Assembly (NCBI RefSeq): GCF_003990355.1
Contig: NZ_CP034670.1
Location: 1,488,001 to 1,552,000 of the forward strand
DNA: 64,000 nt
Source of the DNA: Eikenella corrodens
Lineage (GTDB): Bacteria > Pseudomonadota > Gammaproteobacteria > Burkholderiales > Neisseriaceae
Direction of reading: 5' to 3'
This document shows positions 42,691 to 51,560 of this stretch, one piece after another. Position 1 is the first letter of the stretch. Every line of letters begins with the position of its first letter. Position numbers and translations under genes: made by a program. Under the pieces are notes generated by a model. The model worked only from the letters and a program-made list of their open reading frames with translations. It ran no database searches and was not told the DNA's origin.

Positions 42691-42735
42691 CGGCTGTTGC
42701 CGGCGGTGGGTTTTCCATCCGTCGGCAACAGCCGT
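42685..42735 (-). terminator. Rho-independent terminator of hisS-yfgM
   Basis: On the minus strand ACGGCTGTTGCC and GGCAACAGCCG pair around about 22 bases and are followed by TTTTTT. The T run merges into the last DUS of the array. Confidence 0.85.
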
Positions 42736-42753
42736 TATGGGGTTTGGCCTAGC

Positions 42754-43386
42754 TTAGTTCAGCTGGTCGATTTTCAGCTGTATAAACTCGCGCCCTTGGT
42801 CGTCTTTAGGCAGTTTGTCCATGGCCTGTTTGTAGGCGGCGGCGGCTTCGCTGCGTTTGCCTTGGGCGGCGTAAACATCGCCTTTGGTTTCCAACAGGAT
42901 ACCGGCGTAGGCTTCATCGGTGTTCATACCGAGGGTGGCGATGGCGTCATCGTATTTCTGCTGTTGCAGCTGTACGGTGGCCAGGCGCTGGATGGCCATG
43001 GCGCGGATGAGCGGTTCTTGGTGGTATTTGAGCACCCAGTTCAGGTGGCCGGCGGCTTCGTCGTATTTGCCTTGGTCGAAGGCGGCACCGGCCTGCATCA
43101 GGGTGGCTTGGGCGGCGGAAACGCTGGTCGGATACTGGCTTTGCAGTTGGGTGAGCAGCTTGGCGGCTTCGGCGAGCTTGCCGGCCTGCTGGTTTTCCGC
43201 CCATTGGTCGAACACGGCCACGGCTTCGTTGTTCACGCTGCGCTGGTGGCTGCTGTACATCACCCCCCATACGAAGTAGCCGATGGCGGCCACCACGAGC
43301 AGGGCAAACAGCCAACGCCCCCAGCTGCGCCAGAAATATTTGAAGTTTTCAATTTCTTCTTGGTCTTTTAAATCGTAAACAGCCAT
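42754..43386 (-). CDS. YfgM-family protein, ancillary SecYEG subunit with TPR
   Basis: 210 residues. A cytoplasmic start of about 23 residues is followed by one membrane segment (about 24-45, WGRWLFALLVVAAIGYFVWGV). Then comes a periplasmic domain of TPR-like repeats (EAAKLLTQLQSQYP, DEAAGHLNWVLKYHQEP, SEAAAAYKQAMDKLP). YfgM in E. coli links SecYEG to periplasmic chaperones. It follows hisS with no gap (TAAATG), as in many Beta- and Gammaproteobacteria, where bamB often comes next. Here the DUS array follows instead. Confidence 0.87.
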   Translation of the reverse strand: MAVYDLKDQEEIENFKYFWRSWGRWLFALLVVAAIGYFVWGVMYSSHQRSVNNEAVAVFDQWAENQQAGKLAEAAKLLTQLQSQYPTSVSAAQATLMQAGAAFDQGKYDEAAGHLNWVLKYHQEPLIRAMAIQRLATVQLQQQKYDDAIATLGMNTDEAYAGILLETKGDVYAAQGKRSEAAAAYKQAMDKLPKDDQGREFIQLKIDQLN

Positions 43387-44679
43387 TTAGCGTATCCATT
43401 CGTTTAATTGTTGAAGCAAATCGGCAGCAGGCACGCTCACTTGGCCGCGCCCTTGCTGCATGTCTTTGAGGCTGGCTTTGCCTTCGGCCAGCTCGCCTTC
43501 GCCCACGATCAGCGCCACTTTGGCGCCGGAAGCGTCGGCTTTTTTCATTTGGGCGGCCAGTTTCTGGCTGCCGGAATGCTGCAGCACGCTGAAGCCGGCG
43601 GCGCGGGCGGCAGCGGCATATTGCATGCTTGGCAGCAGGGTGTCGCCGCCTTGGTGTATCACGTAAATATCGGGCGCGGCATCGGCTTGCAGATTGCCGT
43701 ATTCGTGCACCAGCAGCAACAGCCGCTCCACGCCCATGGCAAAGCCGATGGAGGGGGCGGGTTTGCCGCCGAGCTCTTCAATCAAGCCGTCGTAGCGGCC
43801 GCCGCCGCACACGGTGGCTTGGGCGCCGAGTTTGTCGGTGGTCCATTCGAACACGGTTTGGTTGTAGTAGTCCAGCCCGCGCACGAGGCGGTGGTTTTCC
43901 ACATAGGCGATGCCCAAGCCGTCGAGCAGGGCTTTGAAACCGGCGTAGTGGGCGCGGGAGGCTTCGCCGAGATAATCGGCCAGGCGCGGGGCGGCGTTGC
44001 AAATTTCCTGCAAATCGGGGTTTTTGCTGTCCAACACGCGCAGCGGATTGGTGTGCATCCGGCGGCGGCTGTCTTCGTCCAACGCGGCTTCGTGCTGTTT
44101 CAGGTAGCCTACCAAGGCAGCGCGGTGGGCGGCGCGTTCTTCGCGGTTGCCCAGGCTGTTGATTTCCAAAGTCAGGTATGGGCTGATGCCAAGCTCGCGC
44201 CACAAATCGGCGCACATGGCGATGATTTCGGCGTCGATATCGGGACCTTCAAAGCCCAGCGCTTCCACGCCCACTTGGTGGAATTGGCGGTAACGCCCTT
44301 TCTGCGGGCGTTCGCGGCGGAACATGGGGCCCATATACCACAGCTTCTGGCCGCCGTTGTACAGCAGATTGTGCTCCACCACGGCGCGCAGGCAGGAGGC
44401 GGTACCTTCGGGGCGCAGGCTGAGGCTGAGGGTGTCGTTGGAGTCGGCAAAGGTATACATTTCTTTGCCCACCACATCGGTTTCTTCGCCGATGGAGCGA
44501 ACGAAAAGGCCGGTTTGCTCCACGATCGGGGTGCGGATTTGGCGGTAGCCGAAGCGGTGTGCCCATTGGCCGATGCGGTTTTCAAAGGCCTGCCAGAAGG
44601 CGGCGGTGAGCTTGAAATCTTTCTGCTCCACCGGCAAGAGGTCGTTCATGCCTTTTACGGCTTGGATTTTTTGTCCCAT
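43387..44679 (-). CDS. hisS: Histidyl-tRNA synthetase
   Basis: Class II synthetase of 430 residues that charges tRNA-His. The start MGQKIQAVKGMNDLLP is typical. Motif 2 is at MFRRERPQKGRYRQFHQVGVE (about residues 112-132), the HisA segment is LGAQATVCGGGRYDGLIEELGG (about 282-303) and motif 3 is PSIGFAMGVERLLLL. The C-terminal anticodon domain is complete. One DUS is coding (near 44098, GYLKQ). Expressed as an operon with yfgM. Confidence 0.96.
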   Translation of the reverse strand: MGQKIQAVKGMNDLLPVEQKDFKLTAAFWQAFENRIGQWAHRFGYRQIRTPIVEQTGLFVRSIGEETDVVGKEMYTFADSNDTLSLSLRPEGTASCLRAVVEHNLLYNGGQKLWYMGPMFRRERPQKGRYRQFHQVGVEALGFEGPDIDAEIIAMCADLWRELGISPYLTLEINSLGNREERAAHRAALVGYLKQHEAALDEDSRRRMHTNPLRVLDSKNPDLQEICNAAPRLADYLGEASRAHYAGFKALLDGLGIAYVENHRLVRGLDYYNQTVFEWTTDKLGAQATVCGGGRYDGLIEELGGKPAPSIGFAMGVERLLLLVHEYGNLQADAAPDIYVIHQGGDTLLPSMQYAAAARAAGFSVLQHSGSQKLAAQMKKADASGAKVALIVGEGELAEGKASLKDMQQGRGQVSVPAADLLQQLNEWIR

Positions 44680-44757
44680 GGTTCGGTTTGGGGATTCAAA
44701 GGTAAACGGAAGTGCGGATTATAGCGGATATGTGGGGGTTCGGGCTAAAGCTGTGTG

Positions 44758-44803
44758 CAAGGCTACCTGAAAAAATGCTGCGCTCGGTTTTCAGGTAGCC
44801 TCA
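44758..44803. terminator. Inverted DUS pair between bioD end and hisS start
   Basis: AAGGCTACCTGAAAAA and TTTTCAGGTAGCC with a 15-base loop. It lies after the bioD stop on the minus strand. Confidence 0.6.
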
Positions 44804-45432
44804 ACCAACACCGCCCATTCCGCCTCGGGGAAATACCGCTGCAGGTAATCACGCAAATAACGTTCGGTTTCCGCGCCGATGACGGGGTCGGCGGCGGGAT
44901 AGCGGTTGTACACCAGCCGGTGCACCGGCAGGCCGGCATGGCGGGCGGCGGCAAGGCTGAGCAGGGTGTGGTTGATGCTGCCCAGGCGGCCGGATGTAAC
45001 CAACACCAGCGGGTAGCCGCGTTCGGCAGCAAAGTCGAGCAGGGTTTGCTCGCGGTTTAGCGGCACCATCAGCCCGCCCGCCCCTTCCAGCAGCACGGTG
45101 TCGTAGCTTTGCAGCAGGGTTTGGGTGGCTTCATCGATGGTTTTCAAGTCAATGGGGCGCTGTTCCTGCTCGGCAGCCAAGTGCGGCGAGCAGGAGTAGG
45201 CAAACACATAGGGGCAGGTGCTGCCGTTGCGGTCGTGTTCGGTGAGCCCGATGCCTTGTAGGCGGCGGTGGGTTTGGATGTCTTCGGCGATGCCTTGACA
45301 GCCGGTTTGCACGATTTTTTGGGTAATCACACGGCGGCCGGCGGCGGCCAGCTCTTTGGCATACAGGCCGGTGGCGATGCTTTTGCCGATGCCGGTGTCG
45401 ATGCCGCCGACAAAATAAACTTGTTTCTGCAT
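44791..45432 (-). CDS. bioD: Dethiobiotin synthetase
   Basis: ATP-dependent enzyme of 213 residues that closes the ureido ring of dethiobiotin. The P-loop is GGIDTGIGKS at residues 9-18. The family more often has GTDTxVGKT, so Ser for Thr is a mild variant. A second segment, VLLEGAGGLMVPLNREQTLLDFA (about residue 115), is typical. It follows bioA, with one inverted DUS between them. Confidence 0.9.
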   Translation of the reverse strand: MQKQVYFVGGIDTGIGKSIATGLYAKELAAAGRRVITQKIVQTGCQGIAEDIQTHRRLQGIGLTEHDRNGSTCPYVFAYSCSPHLAAEQEQRPIDLKTIDEATQTLLQSYDTVLLEGAGGLMVPLNREQTLLDFAAERGYPLVLVTSGRLGSINHTLLSLAAARHAGLPVHRLVYNRYPAADPVIGAETERYLRDYLQRYFPEAEWAVLVEAT

Positions 45433-45453
45433 ACTGTTTTCCTCTCTGCAAAC

Positions 45454-45480
45454 AGGCTACCTGAAAATTTCAGGTAGCCT
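45454..45480 (-). terminator. Compact inverted DUS between bioA and bioD
   Basis: AGGCTACCTGAAAATTTCAGGTAGCCT, a nearly loopless palindrome in the bioA-bioD gap. It may weaken rather than end transcription. Confidence 0.6.
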
Positions 45481-45495
45481 TCAGCGCGTGTAGCA

Positions 45496-46803
45496 TTATT
45501 CTGGCTGCGGCCATGCTTCGCCGTATTCCTCCGACACTGCCGCCAAGGTCTGTTCGGCCAAGAAATCCAATTCCTGCTGGCTGATCACAAACGGCGGCAT
45601 CAGATACACCAGCCGCCCGAACGGCCGCACCCATACGCCCTTTTCCACCAGCCGCGGCTGCAGGGAAGCCGTGTTGACCGGCTGCGCCATCTCCAACACG
45701 CCAATCGCACCCAGCACCCGCACTTCGCGCACGCAACGCCATTGCGCCGCCGCAGCCAGCTTACGCCGCAGCGTTTGCTCGATATTGGCCACCCGCTGCC
45801 GCCACGGGCTTTCCCGCAGCATCGTCACGCTCTCGGCCGCCACCGCGCAGGCCAGCGGATTGGCCATGAAGGTGGGGCCGTGCATAAACGCGCCCGCCTG
45901 GCCCCGGCTGATGGCTGCGGAAATTTCCTCGGTGCACACCGCTGCCGACAAAGTGAGATACCCGCCGGTGAGCCCCTTGCCCAGCAAGATAATGTCCGGC
46001 ACCACGCCGGCGTGTTCTAAAGCAAACATCTCACCGCTGCGGCCGAAGCCGGTGGCGATTTCGTCAAAAATCAGCAGCACGCCGTATCGGCTGCACAATG
46101 CCCGCGCCTGCCGCAGGTATTCGGGATGGTAGAAATACATTCCGCCCGCCCCTTGTACCACCGGCTCTAAAATCAGCGCCGCCAATTCATCGTGTTTTTC
46201 TGCCAACAAGCTTTCCAACGGGCGGATGCTTTCAGGCTGCCATTCGCCGTGGAACGGGCTGGCCGGTTGCGGCAGGAAATACTGCACCGGCAGGCTGCTC
46301 GAAAACAAGCCGTGCATGCCTTCTTCCGGGTCGCATACCGACATGGCATGCCAGGTGTCGCCGTGATAACCGGCGCGGATGGTGGCGAATCGGCAGCGTT
46401 TACCCTGCCCCACAGCGTGCTGGTATTGCAGCACCATCTTCATCGCCACCTCCACCGCCACCGAGCCGCTGTCGGCATAAAACACTTGGTTGAGGGCCGG
46501 CGGCAGCAATTCCAGCAGCAACTGTGTGAGCCGCACCGCCGGCTCGTGAGTGAGCCCGCCGAACATCACGTGGCTCATCTTCGCCAACTGTGCGGCGGCC
46601 GCAGCGTTGAGGCGCGGGTGGTTGTAGCCGTGCAGCGCCGCCCACCATGAAGAAGTGCCGTCCACCAGCCGTTTGCCGTCGGCCAGCTCGATGCTGCAGC
46701 CTTCCGCCCGCGCCACGGCATACACCGGCTGGGTGTTGGGCATGGCGGCGTAGGGGTGCCAAATGTGGCGGCGGTCGATTTGCGTGAGGGTTTCCCAATT
46801 CAT
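45496..46803 (-). CDS. bioA: Adenosylmethionine-8-amino-7-oxononanoate aminotransferase
   Basis: PLP aminotransferase of 435 residues that converts KAPA to DAPA with SAM as amino donor. DRRHIWHPYAAMPNTQPVYAV is the usual start. GMSWWAA-like SSWWAALHGYNHPRLN, the substrate and cofactor sites YADSGSVAVEVAMKMVLQY, DEIATGFGRSGEMFA and the PLP Lys in LLGKGLTGGYL are all present. Same strand as bioD, with which it forms part of the biotin path; bioB and bioF are not in the window. Confidence 0.95.
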   Translation of the reverse strand: MNWETLTQIDRRHIWHPYAAMPNTQPVYAVARAEGCSIELADGKRLVDGTSSWWAALHGYNHPRLNAAAAAQLAKMSHVMFGGLTHEPAVRLTQLLLELLPPALNQVFYADSGSVAVEVAMKMVLQYQHAVGQGKRCRFATIRAGYHGDTWHAMSVCDPEEGMHGLFSSSLPVQYFLPQPASPFHGEWQPESIRPLESLLAEKHDELAALILEPVVQGAGGMYFYHPEYLRQARALCSRYGVLLIFDEIATGFGRSGEMFALEHAGVVPDIILLGKGLTGGYLTLSAAVCTEEISAAISRGQAGAFMHGPTFMANPLACAVAAESVTMLRESPWRQRVANIEQTLRRKLAAAAQWRCVREVRVLGAIGVLEMAQPVNTASLQPRLVEKGVWVRPFGRLVYLMPPFVISQQELDFLAEQTLAAVSEEYGEAWPQPE

Positions 46804-46845
46804 GATGAGGCTACCTGAAAAATATCGGGCTGGCTTGCCCGCTTA

Positions 46846-46949
46846 TATAGTGGATTAACAAAAATCAGGACAAGGCGGCGAGCCGCAAACAGTACACACG
46901 TTACGGCAAGGCGAGCCAACGCCGTACTGGTTTTTGTTAATTCACTATA
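46846..46949. repeat. Correia element (CREE), 104 bp
   Basis: Intact TATAGTGGATTAACAAAAAT end, core, and TTTTTGTTAATTCACTATA end. Its last bases provide the TAG stop of the neighbouring small minus-strand frame. Confidence 0.92.
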
Positions 46950-47184
46950 AAATCGAATCAAATCCTTCAAACACGACCTGACGCGGCGCGGCTCGCAGGG
47001 CGGCGGTGGCAGCGGATTCGCGGGTGAGATTAAACCAGGCTTCGTCTAGCGAGCGGCCGATTAAGAAGGATTCTTCCCTGAAGTCGAAAGCATAAATATC
47101 GAATTCGTCGTGGCTCGGCCTGCTTTCAATATCTCCGACATGCTTTTCTCCGTTTTCACCATGATTAAGGCTACCTGAAAACAT
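46945..47184 (-). CDS. Small hypothetical ORF, possibly truncated by a Correia element
   Basis: 79 codons from an ATG inside a DUS (MFSGSLNHGENGEKHV) to a TAG formed by the Correia end. An upstream ATG would give 110 codons but starts in the purL-side DUS. The stretch DEFDIYAFDFREESFLIGRSLDEAWFNL looks like real protein sequence, but I do not recognise it. It may be the 3' part of a former gene whose end was replaced by the element, or an accidental frame. Confidence 0.35.
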   Translation of the reverse strand: MFSGSLNHGENGEKHVGDIESRPSHDEFDIYAFDFREESFLIGRSLDEAWFNLTRESAATAALRAAPRQVVFEGFDSIL

Positions 47185-47205
47185 CAGTTCCAACGTCGTA
47201 AAAAT
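47169..47205 (+). repeat. DUS-linked composite repeat, diverged copy
   Basis: DUS, then acatcagttccaacgtcgt, then aaaaat: the same order and spacing as 5489-5525, with several substitutions. Confidence 0.4.
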
Positions 47206-47248
47206 GTAGAAGCCGATATTTTCAGGTAGCCTTGTGTTGCCCGACAGC

Positions 47249-50200
47249 CTAGCCCAGCACCTTCCGTGCCGTAGCAAACATCCGATACCAGCCGGCCAGT
47301 TCGCTGTCGCGCCACTCTTCCGGCAGCCAGCTCATCTGCGCGCTGCGGTACACACGTTCGGGATGCGGCATCATGATGGTCACGCGGCCGTCGGCAGTGG
47401 TAACGGCGGCGATGGCATCGGGCGAGCCGTTGGGGTTGAGCGGATAGGTTTGGGTGGGTTTGCCCTGCCCGTCGATATATTGCATGGCGGTTTTCAGGCT
47501 GCCTGAAACTTGGTTTTTAGCTAGCCCCAAGTGGGCAAAATCGGCGCGGCCTTCGCCGTGGCTAACCACCACGGGCAGGCTGCTGCCTGCCATATCGGCC
47601 AAAATCAGCGAGGGCGATTGCGGCACGCGCACCATGCTCAGTCGAGCTTCAAACTGTTCGGATTCGTTACGACGGAACTTCGGCCAATTATCGGCGCCGG
47701 GGATGATTTCAGCCAGATTGGCCATCATTTGGCAGCCGTTGCACACGCCGAGTGCGAGGGTGTCTGGTCTAGCGAAAAATTCGGCGAACTGGTCGCGCAG
47801 TTTGCTGTGGAACAAGATAGATTTCGCCCAGCCTTCGCCCGCGCCCAGCACATCGCCGTAGCTGAACCCGCCGCAGGCGGCCAGCATTTGGAAGGTGTCG
47901 AGTTTCACGCGGCCTGCCATCAGGTCGGACATATGCACATCATAGGCATCGAAACCGGCGCGGGTGAAGGCGGCGGCCATTTCCACTTGGCCGTTTACGC
48001 CCTGTTCGCGCAGGATGGCGATTTTAGGTTTTGCCCCGCCGTTGATAAACGGCTTGGCAATATCCTGTTTCACATCAAAGCTTAAATCGGCAAACAGCCG
48101 GCTGCGTTCCTTGTCGGCCAGCAAGGCAAATTCGCTGTCGGAGCAGGCCGGGTTGTCGCGCAGGCGTTGGATTTGGTGGGAAGTGGACTGCCAAGCACGT
48201 TGTAAATCGACAAGGGCTTCGTCAAACAAAGTTTCTCCGTCACTCACAACCGTGAAATTGCTGCCGCAATGCGCCTGTCCGATGCAGTAAGCCGCGTTGC
48301 CCAAACCCTGTTTATCGAATGCCGCCATCACATCGGCAAAATCCTGCTTCCGCACCTGCAATACCGCGCCCAGCTCTTCGTTGAATAATGCAGTCAGATG
48401 GGCAAGCGGCAACACTTCTTCCACAATCGCGTTCGGCAGTTTGCGTTCCCATTCTTTAAACAGAACCTGCGCGTATTCATCGATATTCGCTTCCAACCCG
48501 CTCCGGCCGGCAAACGCCATTTCCGCCAGCGTGGCAAACAGGCCGCCGTCGCTGCGGTCGTGGTAGGCCAAGAGTTTGTCTTCCTGCACCAGCTGCTGAA
48601 TCACGTCGTAAAACTTTTTCAGGTAGCCTGCTTCGATGTCGGGCGCTTCGCCGCCCAATTCGCTGTACACCTGCGTTAAGGCCGAGCCGCCCATGCGGGC
48701 TTTGCCCTGCCCCAAATCCACCAGCAGCAGCATACTGTCGGCCACTGGTTTGATATCCGGCGTAACCGTTTTGCGCACGTCCTGCACGGGGGCGAAGGCG
48801 GTGGCAATCAGGCTCAACGGCGACACCACGGATTTTTTCTCCGCGCCGTCCTGCCACACGGTTTTCATGGAAAGGCTGTCTTTGCCCACCGGGATGCTCA
48901 CGCCGATTTCCCGGCACATCTGAGATACGGCTTCCACCGTGCGGTAGAGTTTCTCGTCTTCGCCCGCATTGCCGCAGGCGGCCATCCAGTTGGCGGAAAA
49001 TTTGATGTTGCCGATATTGCCGATATTAACCGCCGCGATATTGGTAATGGCTTCGCCGATACACATCCTGCCCGAAGCGGGCGCGTCAAACAGCGCGGCG
49101 GCGGGTTTTTCGCCCATGGCCATCGCTTCGCCGCGATGCGTATCGAAGCCCATGATGGTCACGGCGCAGTCGGCCACTGGGGTTTGCCAGCGGCCGACCA
49201 TCTGGTCGCGGTGGGTCAAGCCGCCCACGCTGCGGTCGCCGATGTTGATGAGGAAGTTTTTCGCAGCCACGGCCGGCAGTTGCAATACGCGGTAGGCGGC
49301 TTCCTTCAAATCGATATGGCTACCTGAAAACGGTTTTTCAGGCTGCTGTCGCGTTTTATCGGTGCGCGTGGTCTTGGGCGGTTTGCCGAGCAATACGTTC
49401 AGCGGCAAATCTACAGGCTTATTGGCAAACAAATCGTCGCGCACCTGCAAATGCCCATCGTCGGTAGCCGTGCCAACCACGGCAAACGGACAGCGCTCGC
49501 GTTCGCAAATGGTGCGGAAAGTGTCCAAATCTTTTTCCAGAATCGACAATACATACCGCTCCTGCGCTTCATTACACCAGATTTGCAACGGCGTGAGGCC
49601 GTGCTCTTCCAGCGGCACATCGCTCAGCTTAAACACCGCACCACGCCCGGCATCGTTTACCAATTCGGGGAAGGCGTTGGACAAGCCGCCCGCGCCCACG
49701 TCGTGAATGGCGATAATCGGGTTGGCCGCGCCGAGCTGCCAGCAGCGGTCGATCACTTCCTGCGCGCGCCGTTCGATTTCGGGGTTGCCGCGCTGTACGG
49801 AGTTGAAATCAAGCGAAGCATCGTTTGCGCCCGTGTCCATCGACGAAGCCGCACCGCCGCCCAAGCCGATGAGCATGCCCGGCCCGCCGAGCTGCACCAA
49901 AAGCGCGCCTTCGGGGATTTCGTGTTTATGTGTTTGTTCTGCCTGAATATTGCCCAAACCGCCGGCAATCATAATCGGCTTGTGATAGCCGCGCATTTGG
50001 CCGTCGAACTCGGCTTCAAAGGTGCGAAAATAGCCCAACAGGTTCGGGCGGCCGAATTCGTTGTTGAACGCCGCGCCGCCGATGGGGGCTTCAATCATGA
50101 TGTCGAGCGGAGAGGCGATGTGGGCGGGCTTGCCGTAGCCGCCTTCCCAAGGCTGTTTCAAATCGGGGATATTGAGGTTGGAAACCGTATAGCCGGTGAG

Positions 50201-51202
50201 GCCGGCTTTGGGGCGAGCGCCGCGCCCTGTTGCGCCTTCGTCGCGGATTTCGCCGCCCGCACCGGTGGCCGCGCCAGCAAACGGCGCAATCGCCGTGGGG
50301 TGGTTGTGCGTTTCCACCTTCATCAGGATATGCGTGTCTTCTTCGTGAAAACGGTAGCCCTGTTCGGCCAAGGCATCGGGATAAAACCGGGCGATTTTCG
50401 CGCCTTCGATTACCGAAGCGTTGTCTTTATAGGCCACCACCGTGCCGGCCGGCGCGGCTTCGTGCGTGTCGCGAATCATGCGGAACAGCGATTTTGGCTG
50501 CTTCTCGCCGTTTAAGATAAAGTCGGCATTGAAGATTTTGTGGCGGCAGTGTTCGCTGTTGGCCTGCGCGAACATCATCAATTCCACATCAGACGGATTG
50601 CGGTTTAAAACCCGATAATTGTCCAGCAGATAATCGATTTCGTCGGGCGAAAGCGCCAAGCCTAAATCAGTATTGGCTTTTTCCAGTGCGGCACGGCCGC
50701 CTGAGAGCACATCTACCGTATCGAAGGTTTGCGCTTCGGGATGGGCGAACAATTTAGCGGCTACCTGAAAATCGGGCAGCACGGATTCGGTCATGCGGTC
50801 GTGCAGCAAAGCCGCCCATTGCTGCTTCTGCGCTTCGGAAAGGCTACCTGAAAGCCACACTGCCATGCCGCGCTCGATGCGCTTGATTTGGGTAAAGCCG
50901 CAGTTTTTCGCAATTTCCGTGGCTTTGGAGGCCCAAGGCGAAATCGTGCCGATGCGTGGGGTGACCAAGAATAAATGCAGGCTACCTGAAGACTGCGGCA
51001 ATTCCGATGCCACCTGCCCCGCCAGCAAGGCTTCCAGCTTTTCCGCATCTGCCGCATTCAAGCCTTCGGCGCAATCAGCAAAATACCAATATTCACTGCG
51101 GATTTCGGCTTCAGGCAGCCTCAAAGCAGCCGCTTTTTGCAGCAGTTTTTCAACACGGAAACCGGAGAGGGCGCGCTCGCCGCGCAGGAAGAGGATAGGC
51201 AT
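47249..51202 (-). CDS. purL: Phosphoribosylformylglycinamidine synthase
   Basis: Large purine-synthesis enzyme of 1317 residues from MPILFLRGERALSGFRVEKLL; a frame extends 26 codons further without support. The order is that of the single-chain proteobacterial type: N-terminal domain, FGAM synthetase halves (KVETHNHPTAIAPFAGAATGAGGEIRDEGATGRG near residue 300; DIKPVADSMLLLVDLGQGKARMGGSAL), and a C-terminal glutaminase with Cys in LGVCNGCQMMANL (about residue 1160) and His/Glu in MMPHPERVYR. Slightly longer than E. coli (1295). Several DUS words are coding. Confidence 0.97.
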   Translation of the reverse strand: MPILFLRGERALSGFRVEKLLQKAAALRLPEAEIRSEYWYFADCAEGLNAADAEKLEALLAGQVASELPQSSGSLHLFLVTPRIGTISPWASKATEIAKNCGFTQIKRIERGMAVWLSGSLSEAQKQQWAALLHDRMTESVLPDFQVAAKLFAHPEAQTFDTVDVLSGGRAALEKANTDLGLALSPDEIDYLLDNYRVLNRNPSDVELMMFAQANSEHCRHKIFNADFILNGEKQPKSLFRMIRDTHEAAPAGTVVAYKDNASVIEGAKIARFYPDALAEQGYRFHEEDTHILMKVETHNHPTAIAPFAGAATGAGGEIRDEGATGRGARPKAGLTGYTVSNLNIPDLKQPWEGGYGKPAHIASPLDIMIEAPIGGAAFNNEFGRPNLLGYFRTFEAEFDGQMRGYHKPIMIAGGLGNIQAEQTHKHEIPEGALLVQLGGPGMLIGLGGGAASSMDTGANDASLDFNSVQRGNPEIERRAQEVIDRCWQLGAANPIIAIHDVGAGGLSNAFPELVNDAGRGAVFKLSDVPLEEHGLTPLQIWCNEAQERYVLSILEKDLDTFRTICERERCPFAVVGTATDDGHLQVRDDLFANKPVDLPLNVLLGKPPKTTRTDKTRQQPEKPFSGSHIDLKEAAYRVLQLPAVAAKNFLINIGDRSVGGLTHRDQMVGRWQTPVADCAVTIMGFDTHRGEAMAMGEKPAAALFDAPASGRMCIGEAITNIAAVNIGNIGNIKFSANWMAACGNAGEDEKLYRTVEAVSQMCREIGVSIPVGKDSLSMKTVWQDGAEKKSVVSPLSLIATAFAPVQDVRKTVTPDIKPVADSMLLLVDLGQGKARMGGSALTQVYSELGGEAPDIEAGYLKKFYDVIQQLVQEDKLLAYHDRSDGGLFATLAEMAFAGRSGLEANIDEYAQVLFKEWERKLPNAIVEEVLPLAHLTALFNEELGAVLQVRKQDFADVMAAFDKQGLGNAAYCIGQAHCGSNFTVVSDGETLFDEALVDLQRAWQSTSHQIQRLRDNPACSDSEFALLADKERSRLFADLSFDVKQDIAKPFINGGAKPKIAILREQGVNGQVEMAAAFTRAGFDAYDVHMSDLMAGRVKLDTFQMLAACGGFSYGDVLGAGEGWAKSILFHSKLRDQFAEFFARPDTLALGVCNGCQMMANLAEIIPGADNWPKFRRNESEQFEARLSMVRVPQSPSLILADMAGSSLPVVVSHGEGRADFAHLGLAKNQVSGSLKTAMQYIDGQGKPTQTYPLNPNGSPDAIAAVTTADGRVTIMMPHPERVYRSAQMSWLPEEWRDSELAGWYRMFATARKVLG

Positions 51203-51309
51203 GGGCAGACTCGCATGAAGAGGATTGGGAGGCGTGATTATACGCCAAGTCTGCCCTAATCTGTCGGCGGAGTGAGCCAATTGAAAGCACTGCTGCCTTG
51301 TGGTAGCGT

Positions 51310-51520
51310 TATAGCTAAACCACTTATTTCTTCATACTGCGTTGGCTCGCCTTGCCGTACTATAGTGGATTAACAAAAATCAGGACAAGGCGGCGAGCCG
51401 CAGACAGTACACACGTTACGGCAAGGCGAGCCAACGCTGTACTGGTTTAAATTTAATTCACTATACTTGTACTGTCTGCGGCTCGCCGCCTGGCATGAAG
51501 AAATAATTGTTTCAGCTATA
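51310..51520. repeat. Second MITE family (TATAGCT ends), interrupted by a Correia element
   Basis: Left end tatagctaaaccacttattt (51310-) and right end, on the complement, tatagctgaaacaattattt (from 51520) form 26-bp inverted repeats continuing through CTTCAT. The core words gcgttggctcgccttgccgtac and tgtactgtctgcggctcgccgcc match the Correia core. A complete Correia element occupies 51361-51465 at the central TA. Without it, the outer element is about 105 bp. Confidence 0.8.
51361..51465. repeat. Correia element nested in another MITE
   Basis: 105-bp copy with TATAGTGGATTAACAAAAAT at the left and TTAAATTTAATTCACTATA at the right, so its two ends are of different subtypes. It lies at a TA in the core of the outer element. 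Confidence 0.9.
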
Positions 51521-51560
51521 AACCATACAGACCTTATATACCAACCCACCCGAGGAACCC

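Noticed and set aside
43408..44724. 438-codon plus-strand ORF opposite hisS
   Set aside because: Antisense to an unmistakable histidyl-tRNA synthetase, with no protein-like motifs.
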